From: an uncultured Clostridia bacterium
Lineage (GTDB): Bacteria > Bacillota > Clostridia > Oscillospirales > Ruminococcaceae
DNA: 34,271 nt
Assembly (NCBI GenBank): GCA_947644575.1
Contig: CANRZX010000003.1
Coordinates: 1 to 34,271 of the forward strand
Direction: 5' to 3'
Shown here one piece after another: positions 1-5,844 of this stretch (positions within the stretch are counted from its first letter, which is position 1; each line of letters opens with the position of its first letter). Below the pieces are notes generated by a model. The model made no database searches. It saw only the letters and a program-made list of their open reading frames with translations, and was not told the origin of the DNA. Position numbers and translations under genes: made by a program.

Positions 1-138
1 CGGGGGTGCTTGGAGAGTTTTTTATATTTAACAAACCCCCCCCACAACCGGGGCGGGCCCCCGGCGGCGCTTAAAACCCGCGGCTCCCCCCCCGCCGATT
101 TATGCGTTGGCGGTCTCCCAACAAAGCACCCGGTTTTG

Positions 139-969
139 CTATAGAGCCTCCGTCGGCCGCACCGGCACGTCGATCTGTACAAGGGCATCTTCGGTCCGTT
201 CGATGACGGTTTCGTTGAGGATGCGCTCATAAGAAAAGCCGAACGGAACAAGGCCGCGCGACGCCGCGAACGAAAGCAGCCGCCGGTAGCACCGCGCGCC
301 GTTGGACGCAGTGTCCTGATAAAAGGCGCGAAGATAACAGCCCGCGGGCTGAACATGAAGCCCGGCCCGGCGGACGCGGAACGGAATCTCGATGAACAGC
401 TTGGAGTATGCCGCAAAATCGCCATGCATCAGGCGCTCAACCGAAATCATGGTTCCATAAGAAGCGTCGTGCAGCCGCCGCAGGCCGTATTTCGCGGTCT
501 CGGCGGTAATCAGCTCCACCTGCCTGTCAAATGTCATTTCCGGAGTGATGTCCACGGTGACGACGCGCCGCTCCTTTTTCTCCAGCATGCGGATCTCCGA
601 CAGATCCATTGTCAGCAGCGTTTCGATATTTTGCAGCTGCTGGGACAGCGCGCCGCGCACCGCCCTCAAATGCGCGAGCTCGCGGTCGACATGACCGATC
701 TGCTCGCGCAAAAGCAGGCGCAGGGTGGCGGGGGACCGGCCCCGCAGGAACGAGCGGATCTCCTCGGTCGGCACGTCCAGCTCCCGCAGCAGCAGAATCG
801 TCTCCAACACGGAGCTTTGAGCGTAGCTGTAGTACCGGTACCCGTTTTCCGGGTCGGTCTTCGCCGGATGGAACAGATCGATTTCGTCGTACCACATCAG
901 CGTTTTTTTGTTGATGCCGTGCAGGGCCGCGAACTGGCCGATGGTGAGCAGCTTATTGGGCTTTTCCAT
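139..969 (-). CDS. MerR-family transcriptional regulator with GyrI-like effector domain
   Basis: Predicted effector-responsive DNA-binding activator of 276 aa. Residues about 6-75 form the MerR winged helix (LLTIGQFAALHGINKKTL, then YYS), residues about 80-115 a dimerisation coiled coil (LREQIGHVDRELAHLRAV), and the rest resembles the GyrI-like/BmrR-type ligand pocket. I chose ATG at 969 because AGGAGG lies at 981-986; a longer frame to 1041 would run into an inserted repeat. The divergent promoter at 1150-1180 has the geometry MerR activators use, so the natural target is probably the transporter on the other strand, which is now truncated. An inserted repeat (986-1153) begins exactly at the Shine-Dalgarno and separates this gene from its old upstream region. 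The family call is firm; the ligand is unknown, though a drug-like compound would fit a MATE target. Confidence 0.9.
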   Translation of the reverse strand: MEKPNKLLTIGQFAALHGINKKTLMWYDEIDLFHPAKTDPENGYRYYSYAQSSVLETILLLRELDVPTEEIRSFLRGRSPATLRLLLREQIGHVDRELAHLRAVRGALSQQLQNIETLLTMDLSEIRMLEKKERRVVTVDITPEMTFDRQVELITAETAKYGLRRLHDASYGTMISVERLMHGDFAAYSKLFIEIPFRVRRAGLHVQPAGCYLRAFYQDTASNGARCYRRLLSFAASRGLVPFGFSYERILNETVIERTEDALVQIDVPVRPTEAL

Positions 970-985
970 TGTGTTATTTTCCTCC

Positions 986-1153
986 TGAGTAAGCACTGAA
1001 CAAATCGTAGCGCACGCATCGACGGCAAATTGTTCCTTCAAACTTTACAAAAATACTCGCCAATACACAAAGTATTGCCTGCGTTTTTTGTTTTGTCTGA
1101 CGAAAAATTTGCTCGCCGCTTCGTACGCTCCGATTTATTCAGCACTTACTTGA
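986..1153. mobile_element. MITE-like inverted-repeat element, family 1, copy 1 (168 bp)
   Basis: The ends are imperfect inverted repeats: TGAGTAAGCACTGAACAAAT on the left and, read on the other strand, CAAGTAAGTGCTGAATAAAT on the right (17 of 22 positions agree when extended to ...CG). No open reading frame. It carries a hairpin around 1055-1076 whose loop (TTTGT on the minus strand) also occurs in the 400-bp copy at 5361-5760. The left end abuts the Shine-Dalgarno of the MerR gene; the right end supplies the TTGA of the -35 box at 1150. Confidence 0.75.
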
Positions 1154-1180
1154 CCGTACAGTAACTGTACGGTTTATGAT
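1150..1180 (+). promoter_or_regulatory. MerR-type promoter with 19-bp spacer and dyad operator
   Basis: -35 TTGACC at 1150-1155 and -10 TATGAT at 1175-1180 are separated by exactly 19 bp, the stretched spacing typical of MerR-family promoters. The spacer holds a perfect dyad, CCGTACAGT (1154-1162), A, ACTGTACGG (1164-1172). It reads toward the truncated MATE gene and away from the MerR gene. Geometry and context together make this a likely operator for the neighbouring regulator. Confidence 0.75.
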
Positions 1181-1261
1181 GATAGGGCAGAGGCGTCCCG
1201 AAGCCGCCCCGCGAAGGGCGGGGCGCCCGGGCCTTACACCCTCATTATAAGCGGGCCCGCG

Positions 1262-1912
1262 TTCCGGCTTCGGGTGCTGCTGGGCGCGGCCTCCAACGGC
1301 TGCTCGGAGATGGCGACCGCCCTTGTCACCGGCATCATCACCATGATGTTCAACTGGACGATGCTGCGCTATGTGGGCGAGGACGGCGTCGCCGCCGTGA
1401 CCATCATCATGTATGTGCTGATGTTTGCCAGCTCTCTGTATACCGGCTATTCCTACGGCGTCGCTCCCATGCTCAGCTTCTATTACGGCGAGCAGAACCA
1501 CGAAAAGCTGAAAAAGCTGGTCTCCCTGAGCCTGCGGGTAATTGCCGTGATCTCTGTGGCGACGGTGGCGCTTTCTCTTGCCGCCACGAGGCCGCTGGTG
1601 GCCATCTTCGCCCGTCCGGACAACCCGGTATATGCTTTGGCGGTGACCGGCAACCGCATTTGCACGCTGGCGCTGCTTTTCATTGGCTTCAACATTTTTG
1701 CCAGCGGGATGTTCACCGCGCTGTCCAACGGGCTTGTCTCGGCCATTCTCGCGTTTTCGCGCTCATTTGTCTTTATGATGATCGCCATGCTGGTCCTGCC
1801 CGCCGCACTGGGCGTGACGGGCGTCTGGCTGGCGACACCGGCGGCGGAGCTGATGGCGCTCGCGCTGTCCGTCTGGATGTTCGCGCGGCATCGGCAGCGC
1901 TACCACTACTGA
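1262..1912 (+). pseudogene. 5'-truncated MATE-family multidrug exporter (C-terminal half)
   Basis: The frame encodes only the C-terminal half of a MATE (Na+/H+-drug antiporter) protein: the family's mid-protein segment appears as VLLGAASNGCSEM, followed by YGVAPMLSFYYGEQNHEKL and four to five further hydrophobic helices. A complete MATE protein is about 450 aa; here about 216 aa remain, starting near 1262. The first possible start is GTG at 1274, with no good ribosome site. The region from the promoter (1180) to 1261 stays open in this frame but has no MATE resemblance, so the first half is deleted. A full-length paralogue occurs at 32530-33951. Likely a dead relic of the target gene of the MerR regulator; a half-transporter function cannot be excluded. 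Confidence 0.8.
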
Positions 1913-1947
1913 CCGCGCGGCGAAATGTCCCATCCCCCTACCGCCGC

Positions 1948-1973
1948 GCTGGAAAGGCTTCCTCCTTTCCAGC
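1948..1973. terminator. Hairpin after the truncated MATE gene
   Basis: Perfect 10-bp stem GCTGGAAAGG / CCTTTCCAGC with a 6-nt loop, 35 bp past the MATE stop. No T-run follows, so intrinsic termination is uncertain. Confidence 0.4.
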
Positions 1974-2035
1974 AGCCGCATCAGGCATAGAATAGTACGA
2001 ATCGTATAAAAACGCGTCGAATTTACAGACGCAAT

Positions 2036-2064
2036 TTGACGCTGAGGCCTGATTTTGCTATAAT
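2036..2064 (+). promoter_or_regulatory. Vegetative (sigma-A type) promoter
   Basis: TTGACG (2036-2041), 17-bp spacer, TATAAT (2059-2064). It lies about 78 bp before the start of the G5/3D protein gene and points at it. Confidence 0.8.
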
Positions 2065-2141
2065 ACGGACAGTGTGTTGTGAAGCGATTGGCCGAGGGGC
2101 GCGAAGCTCAAGAGGGAACGGAAAGCAAAGGAGGTGTCGGA

Positions 2142-3197
2142 ATGACCAAGCGGCAGGAGCACATCCGGCGGCGTCTCGTGCGCGCCGCGCCGCGCATGGC
2201 GGCGCTGGCCGTCGCGGCGGGTAGCCTGTTCCTTGTCTGTGCCACGCTGCTCTTTTTTGTGCGGCGTGTGACGGTGCGTGATTCCGACGGACCCCAGCGT
2301 GTTTTGCTGACGGCACGGGCCGAGCCGCGGGCGCTGCTCGCGATGGCCGGCATCGCGCCCGAGCAGCCGGAGGATACGGTCTCGCTGCTGCCGCAGGGGG
2401 ACGGCTCGCTGCTCGTCTCGGTGCAGCGCGGCTTTCCGGTGACGGTCGCCGTCGACGGGAAGGAGCTCGATGTTGTCGCCAGCCGCGGTACGGTGGCCGA
2501 GCTGCTGGCGGACGCGGGCGTTGAGCTCGGCGCGGACGACGAGGTCACACCCGCGCTGTCCACGCGCGTGACAAAGGGGATGGATGCCGTCCGCGTCGCC
2601 CGCATAACCTATCAGGAGTACACCGAGGAGAAAATTCTCCCGTTCGAGGTGGAGTACATCGACGACAGCGAAACGACGACCGGGCGCTATGCCCGCGAAA
2701 TTTTGGAGCAGACGGGCGAGGACGGCCTCGCGCGGGTGACGTACCGCCGCAAGTATGTCGACGGCGTCTATACGGAGACACAGACGGTCCGTACGCAGAC
2801 CGTGACGGAGATGAAGCCGGAGATTCATCACAAATTCAACACGGACGCCGTCAGCCCGCTGCCCCCGCCGGAGGGCATCACCGTGGTGGACAACGTCCCC
2901 AGCAGCTATACGACGGTGTATTCGATGAAGTCGACGGGCTATTATTCCCCGCGCGGGCGCGGCGCCAGCGGGCTGGGGCTGTATTACGGCACCTTCGCCT
3001 GCGACCCGTCGCTGATCCCCTATGGGACGAAGGTCTATATCGCGTCGCCAGACGGGCGCTTCGTGTACGGCTGGGCCATTGCGACGGACACGGGTGAATT
3101 TGCCCGCACGAACCCGATGCAGGTGGACCTGTTCTACGAAACCTACGCCGAATCCGCCGCGCACGGCGTGCGGCAAGTCAATGTCTATATCCCGTGA
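2142..3197 (+). CDS. Membrane-anchored DUF348/G5/3D-domain protein (YabE/Rpf-like cell-wall hydrolase)
   Basis: 351-aa protein of the YabE-like group. A basic N-terminus and one hydrophobic segment (about residues 18-42) anchor it outside the membrane. Next comes a DUF348-type ubiquitin-like region (FPVTVAVDGKELDV...GTVAELLADAGV), then a G5 domain (about 165-235; ILPFEVEYIDD, ...VTYRRKYVDG), then a C-terminal 3D domain (about 260-351) with the three aspartates in ACDPSLIPYGTKVYI, ATDTG and QVDLFY. 3D domains are double-psi barrels related to lytic transglycosylases, so a peptidoglycan-remodelling role is likely. ATG at 2142 is preceded by AAAGGAGGTG (2127-2136); an upstream in-frame start at 2079 has no ribosome site. 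A consensus promoter lies upstream and a strong terminator downstream, so it is monocistronic. Confidence 0.9.
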   Translation: MTKRQEHIRRRLVRAAPRMAALAVAAGSLFLVCATLLFFVRRVTVRDSDGPQRVLLTARAEPRALLAMAGIAPEQPEDTVSLLPQGDGSLLVSVQRGFPVTVAVDGKELDVVASRGTVAELLADAGVELGADDEVTPALSTRVTKGMDAVRVARITYQEYTEEKILPFEVEYIDDSETTTGRYAREILEQTGEDGLARVTYRRKYVDGVYTETQTVRTQTVTEMKPEIHHKFNTDAVSPLPPPEGITVVDNVPSSYTTVYSMKSTGYYSPRGRGASGLGLYYGTFACDPSLIPYGTKVYIASPDGRFVYGWAIATDTGEFARTNPMQVDLFYETYAESAAHGVRQVNVYIP

Positions 3198-3210
3198 TTC
3201 TTGCGGTAAA

Positions 3211-3252
3211 AATACTCCTTGCCTCTTTTGAAAAAGGCAGGGGGTATTTTTT
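3211..3252 (+). terminator. Rho-independent terminator of the G5/3D gene
   Basis: Arms at 3211-3224 and 3235-3248 pair with minor mismatches (AATACTCCTTGCCT with AGGCAGGGGGTATT) and run into TTTT. Confidence 0.85.
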
Positions 3253-3318
3253 GATGAAAGCGGCGTTGTTCCGCGGTCGGCGCGGGCTCTCAAAAAGATT
3301 AGATTTTTCACGAAACAC

Positions 3319-3347
3319 TTGACAAGCGCAGCCATCCGTATTATACT
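3319..3347 (+). promoter_or_regulatory. Promoter of the GntR-ABC operon
   Basis: TTGACA at 3319-3324, 17-bp spacer, TATACT at 3342-3347. The -10 box lies inside the left arm of a palindrome (3338-3376). Confidence 0.85.
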
Positions 3348-3376
3348 GTACCTATTGATACAATACAGCATAATAC
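3338..3376. promoter_or_regulatory. Long palindromic operator, probably for the GntR (YtrA-type) repressor
   Basis: GTATTATACTGTA (3338-3350) and TACAGCATAATAC (3364-3376) are 13-bp inverted arms differing at one position and separated by 13 bp. The left arm covers the -10 box, so a bound dimer or tetramer would block the polymerase. It ends 17 bp before the regulator's start, which is typical of autoregulated YtrA-like operons. Confidence 0.7.
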
Positions 3377-3393
3377 AGAAAGGCGGTACAGAT

Positions 3394-3768
3394 TTGGAAA
3401 TTGTCGTAAGCAATAAGGTGAGCCGCCCGTTGTATGAACAGATCGCCGCGCAGATCAAGGCCCAGATCATGAGCGGCGATCTGTCGGCCGGGGAGGCGCT
3501 CCCCTCGATCCGCGCGCTTGCGCGGTCCCTGCAAATCAGCGTGCTGACGGTGCAGAAGGCATACGATGTCCTGCAGGCGGACGGCTTCATCGAAACGACG
3601 GCCGGAAAGGGCTGCTTTGTCTCAGCCCAAAATCAGGATTTTTATTTGGAGGAGCAGCAAAAGAAGATTGAAGGGCACTTCAATGAGGCAATCGAAATCG
3701 CCCGCGCCGGCGGCATCCCGCTGGAGAAGCTGCAGAGCCTATTAACCCTGTTGTATGAGGAGGATTGA
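3394..3768 (+). CDS. GntR-family repressor, YtrA subfamily
   Basis: 124 aa: a GntR winged helix over residues 1-75 (PLYEQIAAQIKAQIMSGDL, then LPSIRALARSLQISVLTVQKAYDVL) and a short helical tail, with no ligand domain of FadR/HutC type. This is the compact YtrA build, usually the first gene of an ABC transporter operon that responds to cell-envelope stress or antibiotics. The start is probably TTG at 3394, placed after AAAGGCGG (3379-3386); the longer frame from 3319 begins inside the promoter. The palindrome at 3338-3376 suggests self-repression. It ends just before the ATP-binding protein gene (stop 3766-3768, next ATG 3771), so the two are translationally linked. Confidence 0.92.
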   Translation: MEIVVSNKVSRPLYEQIAAQIKAQIMSGDLSAGEALPSIRALARSLQISVLTVQKAYDVLQADGFIETTAGKGCFVSAQNQDFYLEEQQKKIEGHFNEAIEIARAGGIPLEKLQSLLTLLYEED

Positions 3769-3770
3769 TC

Positions 3771-4625
3771 ATGAATCATGCTTTGACGGTTTCCGGGCTG
3801 ACGAAAACCTATCCGGATTTTGTTTTGGACGGGGTGTCCCTTTGCGTCCCAAGCGGCTCCATCGTGGGGCTGATCGGCGAGAATGGTGCAGGAAAAAGCA
3901 CCACACTCCACGCGGCGCTAGGGCTGATCCGGCGCGACGCGGGGCAGGTCTTCCTGCTCGGGCGCGACGCGATGGACAACGCTGTCAGGGAACAGCTTGG
4001 CGTCGTGTTCGACGGCGACAATTATCCGGAAAGCCTTTCTCCGGCGAAGATCGGGCGGGTACTGAAGCATATCTACCGCACCTGGGATGATTCGGCCTAT
4101 TCCAGCCTGCTGCGGCAATTCTCCCTCCCGGTCGACAAACCGCTGCGGCAGTTTTCAAAGGGCATGAGGATGAAGTTGGCGCTCTCGGCCGCGCTGGCCC
4201 ACCATCCCAAGCTGCTGATTCTCGACGAGGCCACCAGCGGGCTCGATCCCATCGTGCGGGACGATTTGCTGGATATGCTGTTGGATTTCGTTCAGGACGA
4301 GGCGCATTCTGTGCTGGTATCTTCCCACATCACAAGCGACCTTGAAAAAATCGCCGACTACATCGTGTTTCTCCACGAGGGGCGGGTGGTTTTTTCCAAG
4401 GCGAAGGATGAGCTGACGGAACGGTACGGCATCCTCAAATGCGGTACGGCGCAGTTTGACGCACTCGAACGGGAGGATTGGATCGCATACCGCGAAATGG
4501 AGTACGAGCGGCAGGTCCTTGTGCCGGACCGGGACCGGGCGCGGCGGAAATATCCCAAGGCGATGGTCGTCCCGGCGACCATCGACGAAATCATGCTGCT
4601 GTATGTAAAGGGGGAAACCCAATGA
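3771..4625 (+). CDS. ABC transporter ATP-binding protein (YtrB/CcmA type)
   Basis: 284-aa nucleotide-binding subunit. Walker A is GENGAGKST, the signature motif is the variant FSKGM usual in this branch, Walker B is LLILDEATSGLDP, and the switch His lies in SSHIT. The last 80 or so residues form the variable C-terminal extension of exporter ATPases. ATG 3771 follows GAGGAGGA at 3758-3764. The end overlaps the permease gene by four bases (ATGA at 4622-4625), so stoichiometric translation is expected. With the GntR repressor and a single six-helix permease it forms a small drug/peptide or envelope-stress exporter. The substrate cannot be read from sequence. Confidence 0.93.
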   Translation: MNHALTVSGLTKTYPDFVLDGVSLCVPSGSIVGLIGENGAGKSTTLHAALGLIRRDAGQVFLLGRDAMDNAVREQLGVVFDGDNYPESLSPAKIGRVLKHIYRTWDDSAYSSLLRQFSLPVDKPLRQFSKGMRMKLALSAALAHHPKLLILDEATSGLDPIVRDDLLDMLLDFVQDEAHSVLVSSHITSDLEKIADYIVFLHEGRVVFSKAKDELTERYGILKCGTAQFDALEREDWIAYREMEYERQVLVPDRDRARRKYPKAMVVPATIDEIMLLYVKGETQ

Positions 4626-5251
4626 AGGGCGTATTCTTGAAGGATTTGTATATCACAAAAAGCAATCTTTTAGTGGTCGTGGGCAATCTGGTCGTTTTGG
4701 GCTTCGGCGTCTCGTTTTTGTTCGATCCCGGCGCGATCCTCGTGCTCGCCCCGGCCGCCGCCGTGACGCCGGTTTTTATCAGCATCGCGGGCGACGCAAG
4801 CTCCAAATGGAACAAAAACGCGCTCACCATGCCCCTTTCCAGGGGCCAGCTCGTCGGCGAAAAATATCTCTTATACGGCCTGCTCGCCGCGCTGGGGCCC
4901 CTTGCCGCACTGCTTCCCTGCGGAGCCCTCGCCCTGGCGGGCCGCCCCGTTTCGCCCCAGTCCCTCTGGCTGTACGGCGCGCTCGGCCTGAGCGCGGCCC
5001 TGCTTTCCGGGGGAATCAGCCTGCCGTTCGCCTATTGCATGGATCCGGAAAAATCGCAGATCGTCTTTATGCTGTCGTTCCTCGTATCGACGGGGATCAT
5101 CGCGGCGCTTGTGGTGCTCATCAACCAGCTGATCCCGGTGAAGACGCACCTTGTGCCCGCGTTCCTCGCGGTGCTCGCGGTTTCTCTCCTCTGCTTCCTC
5201 GGCTCCTGCCGGGTGGCGATCGAGGTGTACCGAAAACGGGACGTCACTTGA
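4622..5251 (+). CDS. ABC-2 type transporter permease
   Basis: 209-aa membrane protein with six hydrophobic segments (about residues 17-33, 35-52, 78-100, 112-135, 147-168 and 175-195). It starts MKGVFLKDLYITKSN and carries DASSKWNKNALTMPLSRGQLV after helix 2, a pattern typical of the ABC2_membrane_5 group (a cytoplasmic loop with W and P-x-SR). It pairs with the preceding ATPase, overlapping it by 4 nt. Only one permease gene is present, so the exporter is presumably a homodimer in the membrane. The operon ends here; a GC-rich hairpin lies at 5280-5313. Confidence 0.9.
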   Translation: MKGVFLKDLYITKSNLLVVVGNLVVLGFGVSFLFDPGAILVLAPAAAVTPVFISIAGDASSKWNKNALTMPLSRGQLVGEKYLLYGLLAALGPLAALLPCGALALAGRPVSPQSLWLYGALGLSAALLSGGISLPFAYCMDPEKSQIVFMLSFLVSTGIIAALVVLINQLIPVKTHLVPAFLAVLAVSLLCFLGSCRVAIEVYRKRDVT

Positions 5252-5279
5252 AGGAATCATGAAATCCCTGCGTTTCCCC

Positions 5280-5313
5280 GCGCTCCGCGCCCGTTTTGAC
5301 GGAGCGCGGAGCG
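5280..5313. terminator. GC-rich hairpin after the ABC operon
   Basis: CGCTCCGCGC and GCGCGGAGCG form a perfect 10-bp stem with a loop of about 13 nt, starting about 30 bp after the permease stop. No clear T-run, so the terminator call is tentative. Confidence 0.4.
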
Positions 5314-5414
5314 GAAAATCCAAAAGCCGCGCGGACCGCCAAAAACGCCAAGAGCGCTTTTGAGTAATCACTGATTAAAGCGGCAGGTCAGATTGGCGAG
5401 CAGATTTTTTCCTC

Positions 5415-5447
5415 GGCCTAAGAGCCGCCGCTGCGCGGCGGTTGGCC
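5415..5447 (+). repeat. AAGAG-hairpin-TT repeat, copy 1
   Basis: GGCC, TAAGAG, stem CCGCCGC / GCGGCGG with loop TGC (5425-5441), TT, GGCC. The flanks recur at 11857 and 17533; at 17533 the stem sequence changes on both sides and stays paired. Confidence 0.7.
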
Positions 5448-5532
5448 TTTGGACGCGCCTGCGGGCGCAGTGGCTGTTGAAGCCCCAAAATCGCCGAAAT
5501 ACTTTGTGTATTTCAAGATTTTGAGGCAAAAA

Positions 5533-5701
5533 AATCGATACACTCGAAAAGCGATGCTTTTCGAGGCGCAGCATTCTATGCTGCGCGGAAATCGCTATCA
5601 GCGATTTCCTGTCGATTATAGAGTCAACACGCACGCTCTGCGTGCGGCGTGCAAAGCGCGCCACTTGAAAACAAGATGCTTGTTTTCAAGTGTGTTGACT
5701 C
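5533..5701. repeat. Tandem double four-way-junction element, copy 1
   Basis: Junction 1: closing stem AATCGA..CA (5533-5542, TA bulge) with TGTCGATT (5610-5617) encloses three perfect hairpins with no unpaired base between them: 10 bp at 5543-5565 (loop GAT), 9 bp at 5566-5586 (loop TCT), 10 bp at 5587-5609 (loop ATC). Junction 2: closing stem GAGTCAACAC (5621-5630) with GTGTTGACTC (5692-5701), again enclosing three hairpins end to end: 6 bp at 5631-5645 (loop TCT), 7 bp with one G-T at 5646-5662 (loop AAA), 13 bp at 5663-5691 (loop ATG). A related copy lies at 15423-15607. Confidence 0.85.
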
Positions 5702-5844
5702 AAACAGACGGAAAATATGCCGCTGAGATGTGCCTGACGATTTATTCAGTGGTTACTTGGCGGCAGCCGCGCGGCTTTGCCGTATTTTCCCGGTTTTTTG
5801 GAAAGGAAAGAGACCGGAGCGCCGACAAACAAAGCGCCGGATTG

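Larger units (their letters stand above)
5361..5760. mobile_element. MITE-like inverted-repeat element, family 1, copy 2 (400 bp, composite)
   Basis: Ends TGAGTAATCACTGATTAAAG (left) and, on the other strand, CAAGTAACCACTGAATAAAT (right) match the family consensus. Subterminal sequences (GGCAGGTCA on the left, ATGTGCCTGACG on the right) match the copy at 12591-12721. Between them lie a series of hairpins: the AAGAG hairpin (5415-5447), GCGCC-TGC-GGGCGC near 5455-5468, a CAAAATC...GAAATAC-TTTGT-GTATTTC..GATTTTG hairpin (about 5487-5525), then the double four-way junction (5533-5701). No coding sequence. It fills the spacer between the convergent ABC operon and rarA. Confidence 0.75.

Noticed and set aside
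2058..3590. 510-codon minus-strand frame opposite the G5/3D gene
   Set aside because: Antisense shadow of a gene with recognisable domains, promoter and terminator.
5533..5617. Cloverleaf at 5533 as a tRNA
   Set aside because: Arms are 8-10 bp perfect hairpins with three-base loops, with no T-loop, anticodon loop or CCA end. It does not resemble any tRNA.
5543..5691. Integron attC or group II intron
   Set aside because: attC sites have a single long imperfect hairpin with extrahelical bases and conserved R boxes; group II introns need domain V and usually a reverse transcriptase. Neither is seen.
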